From Leptodactylus fallax (Eukaryota > Chordata > Amphibia > Anura > Leptodactylidae): a stretch of 64,000 nucleotides of DNA. The notes beneath the pieces were generated by a model, which saw only the letters and a program-made list of their open reading frames with translations, was not told the DNA's origin and did no database searches. Shown in pieces: positions 1 through 12,839 of the stretch (positions are counted from its first letter, which is position 1; each line of letters begins with the position of its first letter). The position numbers were made by a program, and so were the translations under genes. The stretch lies in assembly GCA_947044405.1 (NCBI GenBank), contig CAMRHE010000360.1:62001-126000 (forward strand), read 5' to 3'.

Positions 1-18
1 CCTCCATCATTATAATAA

Positions 19-53
19 GATCAGCGTCGCCTCCTCCTCTATCATTATAATAA
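19..53 (+). repeat. Representative full-length 35-bp monomer
   Basis: This is the first complete monomer in the window, and the next begins at base 54. Positions within the monomer: 1-10 head with GATC; 11 is A/G (G here); 12-13 CC; 14-21 triplet tract; 22 T/C (T here); 23-26 ATCA; 27 T/C/G (T here); 28-32 TATAA; 33-35 optional TAA. I use these positions elsewhere when naming variants. The choice of GATC as base 1 is a convention; the true recombination or amplification register is not visible. Confidence 0.95.
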
Positions 54-158
54 GATCAGCGTCACCTCCTCCGCTATCACTATAATATGATCAGCGTCGC
101 CTCCTCCTCTATCATTATAATTAGATCAGCGTCACCTCCTCCTCCATCATTATAATAA

Positions 159-190
159 GATCAGCGTCACCTCCTCTATCATTATAATAA
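159..190 (+). repeat. Representative 32-bp monomer (one CTC triplet less)
   Basis: This monomer keeps the final TAA but has one fewer CTC/TCC triplet than the 35-bp form. It is the second most common class by eye. Triplet number in the pyrimidine tract is the main source of length variation across the array. Confidence 0.93.
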
Positions 191-294
191 GATCAGCGTC
201 ACCTCCTCCTCTATCATTATAATAAGATCAGCGTCACCTCCTCTATCATTATAATAAGATCAGCGTCACCTCCTCCTCTATCAGTATAATAAGA

Positions 295-3208
295 TCAGCG
301 TCACCTCCTCCTCTATCACTATAATAAGATCAGCGTCACCTCCTCCGCTATCATTATAATAAGATCAGCGTCGCCTCCTCCTCTATCATTATAATAAGAT
401 CAGCGTCACCTCCTCCTCTATCACTATAATAAGATCAGCGTCGCCTCCTCCATCATTATAAGATCAGCGTCGCCTCCTTCTCTATCAGTATAATAAGATC
501 AGCGTCGCCTCCTTCTCTATCAGTATAATAAGATCAGCGTCACCTCCTCCTCCATCACTATAATAAGATCAGCGTCGCCTCCTCTATCAGTATAATAAGA
601 TCAGCGTCACCTCCTCCTCCATCATTATAATAAGATCAGCGTCACCTCCTCCTCCATCATTATAATAAGATCAGCGTCGCCTCCTCTATCATTATAATAA
701 GATCAGCGTCGCCTCCTCTATCATTATAATAAGATCAGCGTCGCCTCCTCTATCACTATAATAAGATCAGCGTCGCCTCCTCCTCTATCACTATAATAAG
801 ATCAGCGTCACCTCCTCCATCAGTATAATAAGATCAGCGTCGCCTCCTCCTCCGTCATTATAATAAGATCAGCGTCACCTCCTCTATCATTATAATAAGA
901 TCAGCGTCACCTCCTCTATCATTATAAGATCAGCGTCACCTCCTCCTCTATCACTATAATAAGATCAGCGTCACCTCCTCCTCCTCCATCATTATAAGAT
1001 CAGCGTCGCCTCCTCCTCTATCAGTATAATAAGATCAGCGTCACCTCCTCCTCCATCATTATAATAAGATCAGCGTCACCTCCTCCTCTATCACTATAAA
1101 AAGATCAGCGTCGCCTCCTCCTCTATCATTATAATAAGATCAGCGTCACCTCCTCCTCTATCATTATAATAAGATCAGCGTCACCTCCTCCTCTATCATT
1201 ATAATAAGATCAGCGTCACCTCCTCCTCTATCATTATAATAAGATCAGCGTCACCTCCTCCTCTATCAGTATAATAAGATCAGCGTCGCCGCCTCCTCCT
1301 CTATCATTATAAGATCAGCGTCACCTCCTCCTCCATCATTATAATAAGATCAGCGTCACCTCCTCTATCACTATAATAAGATCAGCGTCGCCTCCTCTAT
1401 CATTATAATAAGATCAGCGTCGCCTCCTCCTCTATCATTATAATAAGATCAGCGTCGCCTCCTCCTCTATCATTATAATAAGATCAGCGTCACCTCCTCC
1501 TCTATCATTATAATAAGATCAGCGTCGCCTCCTCTATCACTATAATAAGATCAGCGTCACCTCCTCCTCTATCATTATAAGAAGATCAGCGTCGCCTCCT
1601 CCTCTATCATTATAATAAGATCAGCGTCACCTCCTCTATCAGTATAATAAGATCAGCGTCACCTCCTCCTCTATCATTATAATAAGATCAGCGTCGCCTC
1701 CTCCTCCATCATTATAATAAGATCAGCGTCACCTCCTCCTCTATCACTATAATAAGATCAGCGTCACCTCCTCTATCACTATAATAAGATCAGCGTCACC
1801 TCCTCTATCACTATAATAAGATCAGCGTCACCTCCTCCTCTATCATTATAATAAGATCAGCGTCGCCTCCTCCTCCATCAGTATAATAAGATCAGCGTCA
1901 CCTCCTCTATCATTATAATAAGATCAGCGTCACCTCCTCTATCATTATAATAAGATCAGCGTCACCTCCTCCTCTATCAGTATAATAAGATCAGCGTCAC
2001 CTCCTCCATCATTATAATAAGATCAGCGTCACCTCCTCCTCTATCACTATAAGATCAGCGTCGCCTCCTCCTCTATCAGTATAATAAGATCAGCGTCACC
2101 TCCTCTATCAGTATAATAAGATCAGCGTCGCCTCCTCTATCAGTATAATAAGATCAGCGTCACCTCCTCCTCTATCAGTATAATAAGATCAGCGTCACCT
2201 CCTCCATCATTATAATAAGATCAGCGTCACCTCCTCTATCAGTATAATAAGATCAGCGTCACCTCCTCCTCTATCATTATAATAAGATCAGCGTCGCCTC
2301 CTCCTCTATCATTATAATAAGATCAGCGTCACCTCCTCCTCTATCATTATAATAAGATCAGCGTCGCCTCCTCCTCTATCATTATAATAAGATCAGCGTC
2401 ACCTCCTCTATCATTATAATAAGATCAGCGTCACCTCCTCCATCATTATAATAAGATCAGCGTCACCTCCTCCTCTATCACTATAAGATCAGCGTCACCT
2501 CGTCCTCTATCACTATAATAAGATCAGCGTCGCCTCCTCCTCTATCAGTATAATAAGATCAGCGTCGCCTCCTCCTCTATCAGTATAATAAGATCAGCGT
2601 CGCCTCCTCTATCAGTATATGATCAGCGTCACCTCCTCCTCTATCAGTATAATAAGATCAGCGTCGCCTCCTCTATCAGTATAAGATCAGCGTCGCCTCC
2701 TCTATCACTATAATAAGATCAGCGTCACCTCCTCCTCTATCATTATAAGATCAGCGTCACCTCCTCCATCATTATAATAAGATCAGCGTCACCTCCTCTA
2801 TCAGTATAATAAGATCAGCGTCACCTCCTCTATCATTATAATAAGATCAGCGTCGCCTCCTCCTCTATCATTATAATAAGATCAGCGTCGCCTCCTCCTC
2901 TATCATTATAATAAGATCAGCGTCACCTCCTCTATCATTATAATAAGATCAGCGTCACCTCCTCCTCTATCATTATAATAAGATCAGCGTCACCTCCTCC
3001 TCTATCATTATAATAAGATCAGCGTCACCTCCTCCATCATTATAAGATCAGCGTCGCCTCCTTCTCTATCAGTATAATAAGATCAGCGTCACCTTCTCCT
3101 TTATCATTATATTAAGATCAGCGTCACCTCCTCCTCTATCACTATAATAAGATCAGCGTCGCCTCCTCTATCATTATAATAAGATCAGCGTCACCTCCTC
3201 CTCTATCA
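295..3208 (+). repeat. Alpha higher-order block, copy 1
   Basis: This block of about 2.9 kb matches 35,374-38,456. Landmarks include CCGCTATCATT (346), a TCCGTCATTA monomer (851), CCTCCTCCTCCTCC (974), the GTCGCCGCC insertion (near 1,286), ATAAGAAGATC (near 1,578), CCTCGTCCTC (near 2,498), AGTATATGAT (2,614) and ATATTAAGAT (3,109). The offset to copy 2 is 35,079 through base 1,290, then 35,044, 35,213 and 35,248, so the copies differ mainly by whole monomers. Most landmarks recur near 57-63 kb. Confidence 0.88.
433..461 (+). repeat. Representative 29-bp monomer (short tract and no TAA)
   Basis: This monomer lacks both one CTC/TCC triplet and the terminal TAA, so TATAA runs directly into the next GATC. 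It is followed by monomers carrying CCTTCTCTATCAG, a landmark order that recurs near 35,530, 57,256 and 60,495. Confidence 0.92.
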
Positions 3209-3614
3209 TTATAAGATCAGCGTCACCTCCTCCTCTATCATTATAATAAGATCAGCGTCACCTCCTCTATCATTATAATTAGATCAGCGTCGCCTCCTCC
3301 TCTATCATTATAATAAGATCAGCGTCACCTCCTCTTCTATCATTATAATAAGATCAGCGTCACCTCCTCCTCTATCATTATAATAAGATCAGCGTCGCCT
3401 CCTCCTCTATCACTATAATAAGATCAGCGTCACCTCCTCCTCTATCACTATAATAAGATCAGCGTCGCCTCCTCCTCTATCATTATAATAAGATCAGCGT
3501 CACCTCCTCCTCTATCATTATAAGATCAGCGTCACCTCCTCCTCCATCATTATAATAAGATCAGCGTCACCTCCTCTATCACTATAATAAGATCAGCGTC
3601 ACCTCCTCCTCTAT

Positions 3615-3950
3615 CAATATAATAAGATCAGCGTCACCTCCTCTATCAGCATAATAAGATCAGCGTCACCTCCTTCTCCATCATTATAATAAGATCAGCG
3701 TCGCCTCCTCTATCATTATAATTAGATAAGCGTCGCCTCCTCTATCATTATAATAAGATCAGCGTCGCCTCCTCCTCTATCACTATAAGATCAGCGTCGC
3801 CTCCTCCTCTATCACTATAATAAGATCAGCGTCGCCTCCTCCTCTATCAGCATAATAAGATCAGCGTCACCTCCTTCTCCATCATTATAATAAGATCAGC
3901 GTCGCCTCCTCTATCATTATAATTAGATAAGCGTCGCCTCCTCCATCATT
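3615..3950 (+). repeat. Variant cassette ATCAGCAT / CCTTCTCCATC / AATTAGATAAG, first site
   Basis: Three rare monomers occur in a fixed order: one with ATCAGCATAA (3,646 and again 3,847), then one with CCTTCTCCATC, then one ending AATTAGATAAGCG. The cassette appears twice here about 200 bp apart. The same ordered cassette recurs near 5,330 and 7,681, and in truncated form near 6,026 and 7,541, so it was copied locally several times within the first 8 kb. Confidence 0.82.
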
Positions 3951-5264
3951 ATAATAAGATCAGCGTCGCCTCCTCCTCCATCATTATAATAAGATCAGCG
4001 TCGCCTCCTCCTCCATCATTATAATAAGATCAGCGTCACCTCCTCTATCACTATAATAAGATCAGCGTCGCCTCCTCCTCTATCAGTATAATAAGATCAG
4101 CGTCACCTCCTCCTCTATCAGTATAATAAGATCAGCGTCACCTCGTCCTCTATCATTATAATAAGATCAGCGTCACCTCCTCCTCTATCACTATAATAAG
4201 ATCAGCGTCGCCTCCTCCTCTATCATTATAAGATCAGCGTCGCCTCCTCCTCCATCATTATAATAAGATCAGCGTCGCCTCCTCCTCTATCATTATAAGA
4301 TCAGCGTCGCCTCCTCCATCATTATAATAAGATCAGCGTCACCTCCTCCTCTATCACTATAATAAGATCAGCGTCACCTCCTCCATCATTATAATAAGAT
4401 CAGCGTCACCTCCTCCTCTATCACTATAATAAGATCAGCGTCACCTCCTCCTCTATCACTATAATAAGATCAGCGTCGCCTCCTCTATCACTATAATAAG
4501 ATCAGCGTCACCTCCTCCATCATTATAATAAGATCAGCGTCGCCTCCTCCTCCATCACTATAATAAGATCAGCGTCGCCTCCTCTATCATTATAATAAGA
4601 TCAGCGTCACCTCCTCTATCATTATAATAAGATCAGCGTCGCCTCCTCTATCACTATAATAAGATCAGCGTCACCTCCTCCTCTATCAGTATAATAAGAT
4701 CAGCGTCACCTCCTCCTCTATCAGTATAAGATCAGCGTCGCCTCCTCTATCACTATAATAAGATCAGCGTCACCTCCTCCTCTATCAGTATAATAAGATC
4801 AGCGTCACCTCCTCCTCTATCAGTATAATAAGATCAGCGTCACCTCCTCTATCAGTATAATAAGATCAGCGTCACCTCCTCCTCTATCATTATAATAAGA
4901 TCAGCGTCGCCTCCTCTATCACTATAATAAGATCAGCGTCACCTCCTCCTCTATCACTATAATAAGATCAGCGTCACCTCCTCTATCACTATAATAAGAT
5001 CAGCGTCACCTCCTCCTCTATCAGTATAATAAGAACAGCGTCGCCTCCTCCTCTATCATTATAATAAGATCAGCGTCACCTCCTCCTCTATCATTATAAT
5101 AAGATCAGCGTCACCTCCTCCTCCATCATTATAATAAGATCAGCGTCACCTCCTCCTCTATCATTATAATAAGATCAGCGTCACCTCCTCTATCACTATA
5201 ATAAGATCAGCGTCGCCTCCTCCTCTATCACTATAATAAGATCAGCGTCACCTCCTCCTCTATC

Positions 5265-5430
5265 AATATAATAAGATCAGCGTCACCTCCTCCTCTATCA
5301 ATATAATAAGATCAGCGTCACCTCCTCTATCAGCATAATAAGATCAGCGTCACCTCCTTCTCCATCATTATAATAAGATCAGCGTCGCCTCCTCTATCAT
5401 TATAATTAGATAAGCGTCGCCTCCTCTATC
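5265..5430 (+). repeat. Variant cassette ATCAGCAT / AATTAGATAAG, second site
   Basis: ATCAATAT monomers lead into ATCAGCAT (5,330), CCTTCTCCATC and AATTAGATAAGCG (near 5,402), the same order as at 3,615-3,750. Confidence 0.8.
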
Positions 5431-5989
5431 ATTATAATAAGATCAGCGTCACCTCCTCTATCACTATAAGATCAGCGTCGCCTCCTCCTCTATCAGTATA
5501 ATAAGATCAGCGTCACCTCCTCCATCATTATAATAAGTTCAGCGTCGCCTCCTCTATCACTATAATAAGATCAGCGTCACCTCCTCTATCATTATAATAA
5601 GATCAGCGTCACCTCCTCCTCTATCAGTATAAGATCAGCGTCGCCTCCTCTATCACTATAATAAGATCAGCGTCACCTCCTCCTCTATCAGTATAATAAG
5701 ATCAGCGTCACCTCCTCCTCTATCACTATAATAAGATAAGCGTCACCTCCTCCTCTATCACTATAATAAGATCAGCGTCACCTCCTCTATCAGTATAATA
5801 AGATCAGCGTCACCTCCTCCTCTATCATTATAATAAGATCAGCGTCGCCTCCTCTATCAGTATAATAAGATCAGCGTCACCTCCTCTATCACTATAATAA
5901 GATCAGCGTCACCTCCTCCTCTATCACTATAATAAGATCAGCGTCGCCTCCTCCTCTATCACTATAATAAGATCAGCGTCACCTCCTCC

Positions 5990-6100
5990 TCTATCAATAT
6001 AATAAGATCAGCGTCACCTCCTCTATCAGCATAATAAGATCAGCGTCACCTCCTTCTCCATCATTATAATAAGATCAGCGTCGCCTCCTCTATCATTATA
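5990..6100 (+). repeat. Variant cassette, truncated copy lacking AATTAGATAAG
   Basis: ATCAATAT, ATCAGCAT (6,026) and CCTTCTCCATC appear in order, but the following monomers are standard and the AATTAGATAAG monomer is absent. This is a partial copy of the cassette at 5,265. Confidence 0.78.
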
Positions 6101-6645
6101 ATAAGATCAGCGTCACCTCCTCTATCACTATAAGATCAGCGTCGCCTCCTCCTCTATCAGTATAATAAGATCAGCGTCGCCTCCTCCTCTATCATTATAA
6201 GATCAGCGTCACCTCCTCCTCCATCATTATAATAAGATCAGCGTCACCTCCTCCATCATTATAATAAGATCAGCGTCACCTCCTCCTCTATCATTATAAT
6301 AAGATCAGCGTCGCCTCCTCTATCATTATAATAAGATCAGCGTCGCCTCCTCCATCATTATAATAAGATCAGCGTCGCCTCCTCTATCATTATAATAAGA
6401 TCAGCGTCACCTCCTCTATCATTATAATAAGATCAGCGTCGCCTCCTCCTCCATTATTATAATAAGATCAGCGTCACCTCCTCTATCATTATAATAAGAT
6501 CAGCGTCGCCTCCTCCTCTATCATTATAATAAGATCAGCGTCACCTCCTCTATCACTATAATAAGATCAGCGTCGCCTCCTCCATCATTATAAGATCAGC
6601 GTCACCTCCTCCTCTATCACTATAATAAGATCAGCGTCACCTCCT

Positions 6646-6930
6646 CCTCCATCATTATAATAAGATCAGCGTCGCCTCCTCCTCTATCATTATAATAAGA
6701 TCAGCGTCACCTCCTCCGCTATCACTATAATATGATCAGCGTCGCCTCCTCCTCTATCATTATAATTAGATCAGCGTCACCTCCTCCTCCATCATTATAA
6801 TAAGATCAGCGTCACCTCCTCTATCATTATAATAAGATCAGCGTCACCTCCTCCTCTATCATTATAATAAGATCAGCGTCACCTCCTCTATCATTATAAT
6901 AAGATCAGCGTCACCTCCTCCTCTATCATT
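6646..6930 (+). repeat. Direct duplicate of 1-285 (copy 2)
   Basis: Same monomer-variant order as the left edge of the window at offset 6,645. Immediately after it, at 6,951-6,980, lies a scar monomer with a doubled TCA and lost AAG, which may mark the break. Confidence 0.83.
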
Positions 6931-6950
6931 ATAATAAGATCAGCGTCACC

Positions 6951-6980
6951 TCCTCTATCATCATTATAATATCAGCGTCA
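6951..6980 (+). repeat. Scar monomer with doubled TCA and lost AAG
   Basis: The text reads CTATCATCATTATAATATCAGCG: three bases are gained (TCA) and three lost (AAG before ATCAG), so the monomer keeps its length but loses GATC. It sits just right of the 6,646-6,930 duplicate. Confidence 0.85.
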
Positions 6981-7499
6981 CCTCCTCCTCCATCATTATA
7001 ATAAGATCAGCGTCACCTCCTCCTCTATCATTATAATAAGATCAGCGTCACCTCCTCCTCTATCAGTATAATAAGATCAGCGTCACCTCCTCTATCAGTA
7101 TAATAAGATCAGCGTCACCTCCTCTATCACTATAATAAGATCAGCGTCGCCTCCTCCTCTATCAGTATAATAAGATCAGCGTCGCCTCCTCTATCATTAT
7201 AATAAGATCAGCGTCACCTCCTCTATCACTATAATAAGATCAGCGTCACCTCCTCCTCTATCATTATAATAAGATCAGCGTCACATCCTCCTCTATCACT
7301 ATAATAAGATCAGCGTCACCTCCTCCTCTATCACTATAATAAGATCAGCGTCGCCTCCTCCTCTATCATTATAATAAGATCAGCGTCACCTCCTCCTCTA
7401 TCATTATAATAAGATCAGCGTCGCCTCCTCCTCCATCATTATAATAAGATCAGCGTCACATCCTCCTCTATCACTATAATAAGATCAGCGTCACCTCCT

Positions 7500-7800
7500 C
7501 CTCTATCAATATAATAAGATCAGCGTCACCTCCTCCTCTATCAGCATAATAAGATCAGCGTCACCTCCTTCTCCATCATTATAATAAGATCAGCGTCACC
7601 TACTCCTCTATCACTATAATAAGATCAGCGTCACCTCCTCCTCTATCACTATAATAAGATCAGCGTCGCCTCCTCCTCTATCAGCATAATAAGATCAGCG
7701 TCACCTCCTTCTCCATCATTATAATAAGATCAGCGTCGCCTCCTCTATCATTATAATTAGATAAGCGTCGCCTCCTCCATCATTATAATAAGATCAGCGT
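7500..7800 (+). repeat. Variant cassette, double site
   Basis: ATCAGCAT occurs at 7,541 (without the AATTAGATAAG end, and with a CCTACTCC monomer after it) and again at 7,681, followed by CCTTCTCCATC and AATTAGATAAG near 7,755. The pair resembles the double site at 3,615-3,950. Confidence 0.78.
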
Positions 7801-10800
7801 CGCCTCCTCCTCTATCATTATAATAAGATCAGCGTCGCCTCCTCCTCCATCATTATAATAAGATCAGCGTCGCCTCCTCCTCCATCATTATAATAAGATC
7901 AGCGTCGCCTCCTCCTCTATCACTATAATAAGATCAGCGTCACCTCCTCCTCTATCACTATAATAAGATCAGCGTCGCCTCCTCCATCATTATAATAAGA
8001 TCAGCGTCGCCTCCTCCTCTATCATTATAAGATCAGCGTCACCTCCTCCTCTATCACTATAATAAGATCAGCGTCGCCTCCTCCTCTATCATTATAATAA
8101 GATCAGCGTCACCTCCTCCTCTATCATTATAATAAGATCAGCGTCGCCTCCTCCTCCATCATTATAATAAGATCAGCGTCACCTCCTCCTCTATCATTAT
8201 AATAAGATCAGCGTCGCCTCCTCCTCTATCACTATAATAAGATCAGCGTCACCTCCTCCTCTATCATTATAATAAGATCAGCGTCGCCTCCTCCTCTATC
8301 ACTATAATAAGATCAGCGTCGCCTCCTCCTCTATCACTATAATAAGATCAGCGTCACCTCCTCTATCAGTATAATAAGATCAGCGTCACCTCCTCTATCA
8401 CTATAATAAGATCAGCGTCACCTCCTTTATCAGTATAATAAGATCAGCGTCACCTTCTCCTCTATGATTATAATAAGATCAGCGTCGCCTCCTCTATCAT
8501 TATAATAAGATCAGCGTCACCTCCTCCTCTATCACTATAATAAGATCAGCGTCGCCTCCTCTATCATTATAATAAGATCAGCGTCACCTCCTCCTCTATC
8601 ACTATAATAAGATCAGCGTCGCCTCCTCTATCACTATAATAAGATCAGCGTCACCTCCTCCTCTATCACTATAATAAGATCAGCGTCACCTCCTCTATCA
8701 CTATAATAAGATCAGCGTCGCCTCCTCCTCTATCATTATAAGATCAGCGTCACCTCCTCCTCCATCATTATAATAAGATCAGCGTCACCTCCTCCTCTAT
8801 CACTATAATAAGATCAGCGTCACCTCCTCCTCTATCATTATAATAAGATCAGCGTCACCTCCTCCTCTATCATTATAATAAGATCAGCGTCACCTCCTCC
8901 TCTATCACTATAAGATCAGCGTCGCCTCCTTCTCTATCATTATAATAAGATCAGCGTCACCTCCTCCTCTATCATTATAATAAGATCAGCGTCACCTCCT
9001 CTATCAGTATAATAAGATCAGCGTCACCTCCTCCTCTATCATTATAATAAGATCAGCGTCGCCTCCTCCTCTATCACTATAATAAGATCAGCGTCACCTC
9101 CTCTATCACTATAATAAGATCAGCGTCACCTCCTCCTCTATCATTATAATAAGATCAGCGTCACCTCCTCCATCATTATAATAAGATCAGCGTCGCCTCC
9201 TCCTCTATCAGTATAATAAGATCAGCGTCACCTCCTCTATCACTATAATAAGATCAGCGTCACCTCCTCCTCTATCATTATAAGATCAGCGTCACCTCCT
9301 CCATCATTATAATAAGATCAGCGTCACCTCCTCCTCTATCATTATAATAAGATCAGCGTCACCTCCTCCATCATTATAATAAGATAAGCGTCGCCTCCTC
9401 CTCTATCAGTATAAGATCAGCGTCGCCTCCTCCTCTATCATTATAAGATCAGCGTCGCCTCCTCTATCAGTATAAGATCAGCGTCACCCCCTCTATCAGT
9501 ATAAGATCAGCGTCACCTCCTCCTCTATCATTATAATAAGATCAGCGTCACCTCCTCCTCCATCATTATAAGATCAGTGTCACCTCCTCCTCTATCATTA
9601 TAAGATCAGCGTCACCTCCTCCTCTATCATTATAATAAGATCAGCGTCGCCTCCTCTATCAGCATAATAAGATCAGCGTCACCTCCTCCTCTATCACTAT
9701 AATAAGATCAGCGTCACCTCCTCCTCTATCACTATAATAAGATCAGCGTCACCTCCTCTATCATTATAATAAGATCAGCGTCACCTCCTCCTCTATCAGT
9801 ATAATAAGATCAGCGTCACCTCCTCCTCTATCAGTATAATAAGATCAGCGTCACCTCCTCCTCTATCATTATAATAAGATCAGCGTCACCTCCTCCTCTA
9901 TCATTATAATAAGATCAGCGTCACCTCCTCCTCTATCATTATAATAAGATCAGCGTCACCTCCTCCTCTATCACTATAATAAGATCAGCGTCGCCTCCTC
10001 TATCAGTATAATAAGATCAGCGTCACCTCCTCCTCTATCATTATAATAAGATCAGCGTCACCTCCTCCTCTATCATTATAATAAGATCAGCGTCACCTCC
10101 TCCTCTATCACTATAATAAGATCAGCGTCACCTCCTCCTCCATCATTATAATAAGATCAGCGTCACCTCCTCCTCTATCATTATAATAAGATCAGCGTCA
10201 CCTCCTCTATCAGTATAATAAGATCAGCGTCACCTCCTCCTCTGTCATTATAATAAGATCAGCGTCGCCTCCTCCTCCATCATTATAATAAGATCAGCGT
10301 CACCTCCTCCTCTATCATTATAATAAGATCAGCGTCACCTCCTCCTCTATCAGTATAATAAGATCAGCGTCGCCTCCTCTATCATTATAATAAGATCAGC
10401 GTCACCTCCTCTATCATTATAATAAGATCAGCGTCGCCTCCTCAATCAGTATAATAAGATCAGCGTCGCCTCCTCCTCTATCACTATAATAAGATCAGCG
10501 TCACCTCCTCTGTCATTATAATAAGATCAGCGTCACCTCCTCTATCAGTATAATAAAATCAGCGTCACCTCCTCTATCAGTATAATAAGATCAGCGTCGC
10601 CTCCTCTATCAGTATAATAAGATCAGCGTCACCTCCTCCTCTGTTATTATAATAAGATCAGCGTCGCCTCCTCCTCCATCACTATAATAAGATCAGCGTC
10701 ACCTCCTCTATCATTATAAGATCAGCGTCGCCTCCTCTAGCAGTATAATAAGATCAGCGTCGCCTCCTCCTCTATCACTATAATAAGATCAGCGTCACCT

Positions 10801-11299
10801 CCTCTATCATTATAATAAGATCAGCGTCACCTCCTCTATCATTATAATAAGATCAGCGTCACCTCCTCCTCCATCATTATAAGATCAGCGTCACCTTCTC
10901 CTCTATCATTATAATAAGATCAGCGTCACCTCCTCCTCTATCATTATAAGATCAGCGTCGCCTCCTCCTCTATCATTATAAGATCAGCGTCACCTCCTCA
11001 ATTATTATAATAAGATCAGCGTCACCTCCTCAATCATTATAATAAGATCAGCGTCACCTCCTCTATCATTATAAGATCAGCGTCGCCTCCTTTATCAGTA
11101 TAATAAGATCAGCGTCACCTCCTCCTCTATCACTATAATAAGATCAGCGTCACCTCCTCCTCTATCACTATAATAAGATCAGCGTCGCCTCCTCTATCAC
11201 TATAATAAGATCAGCGTCGCCTCCTCTATCATTATAATAAGATCAGCGTCACCTCCTCCTCTATCATTATAATAAGATCAGCGTCACCTCCTCCTCTAT

Positions 11300-11710
11300 C
11301 ACTATAATAAGATCAGCGTCACCTCCTCCTCTATGATTATAATAAGATCAGCGTTGCCTCCTCTATCATTATAATAAGATCAGCGTCACCTCCTCCTCTA
11401 TCAGTATAATAAGATCAGCGTCACCTCCTCTATCAGTATAATAAGATCAGCGTCACCTCCTCCTCTATCACTATAATAAGATCAGCGTCACCTCCTCCTC
11501 TATCACTATAATAAGATCAGCGTCACCTCCTCCTCTATGATTATAATAAGATCAGCGTTGCCTCCTCTATCATTATAATAAGATCAGCGTCACCTCCTCC
11601 TCTATCAGTATAATAAGATCAGCGTCACCTCCTCTATCAGTATAATAAGATCAGCGTCACCTCCTCCTCTATCACTATAATAAGATCAGCGTCACCTCCT
11701 CCTCTATCAC
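11300..11710 (+). repeat. Local 204-bp tandem duplication of six monomers
   Basis: The rare pair CTATGATTAT followed by GCGTTGCC occurs at 11,331 and again at 11,535, exactly 204 bp apart, with the same monomer order after each. Beta copy 2 (around 21.5 kb) lacks the pair, so either it was amplified after the 10.3-kb duplication or it was lost from copy 2. Confidence 0.83.
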
Positions 11711-12839
11711 TATAATAAGATCAGCGTCACCTCCTCTATCACTATAATAAGATCAGCGTCACCTCCTCTATCAGTATAATAAGATCAGCGTCACCTCCTC
11801 CTCTATCACTATAATAAGATCAGCGTCACCTCCTCCTCTATCAGTATAATAAGATCAGCGTCGCCTCCTCCTCTATCACTATAATAAGATCAGCGTCACC
11901 TCCTCCTCTATCACTATAATAAGATCAGCGTCACCTCCTCCTCTATCATTATAATAAGATCAGCGTCACCTCCTCCTCTATCATTATAATAAGATCAGCG
12001 TCACCTCCTCTATCACTATAAGAAGATCAGCGTCACCTCCTCCTCTATCAGTATAATAAGATCAGCGTCGCCTCCTCTATCATTATAATAAGATCAGCGT
12101 CACCTCCTCCTCTATCACTATAATAAGATCAGCGTCGCCTCCTCCTCTATGATTATAATAAGATCAGCGTCACCTCCTCTATCACTATAATAAGATCAGC
12201 GTCACCTCCTCCTCTATCATTATAATAAGATCAGCGTCGCCTCCTCTATCACTATAAGATCAGCGTCACCTCCTCCTCTATCATTATAATAAGATCAGCG
12301 TCACCTCCTCCTCTATCACTATAATAAGATCAGCGTCGCCTCCTCCTCTATCATTATAATAAGATCAGCGTCGTCTCCTCCTCTATCAGTATAATAAGAT
12401 CAGCGTCGCCTCCTCCTCTATCACTGTAATAAGATCAGCGTCGCCTCCTCTATCATTATAATAAGATCAGCGTCGCCTCCTCCTCCATCATTATAATAAG
12501 ATCAGCGTCGCCTCCTCTATCATTATAATAAGATCAGCGTCACCTTCTCCTCTATCATTATAATAAGATCAGCGTCACCTCCTCTATCATTATAAGATCA
12601 GCGTCACCTTCTCCTCTATCATTATAATAAGATCAGCGTCGCCTCCTCTATCATTATAATAAGATCAGCGTCACCTCCTCTATCATTATAAGATCAGCGT
12701 CACCTTCTCCTCTATCATAATAATAAGATCAGCGTCGCCTCCTCTATCATTATAAGATCAGCGTCACCTCCTCCTCTATCACTATAATAAGATCAGCGTC
12801 AACTCCTCCTCCATCATTATAATTAGATCAGCGTCACCT

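Larger units (their letters stand above)
1..285 (+). repeat. Direct duplicate of 6,646-6,930 (copy 1)
   Basis: As read by eye this stretch is identical to 6,646-6,930 at a constant offset of 6,645 bp. It includes the rare landmarks CCGCTATCAC, TATAATATGATC and TATAATTAGATC. The match breaks at the T/G base of a monomer near 283. It starts before the window, so the real duplicate is longer on the left. Confidence 0.85.
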
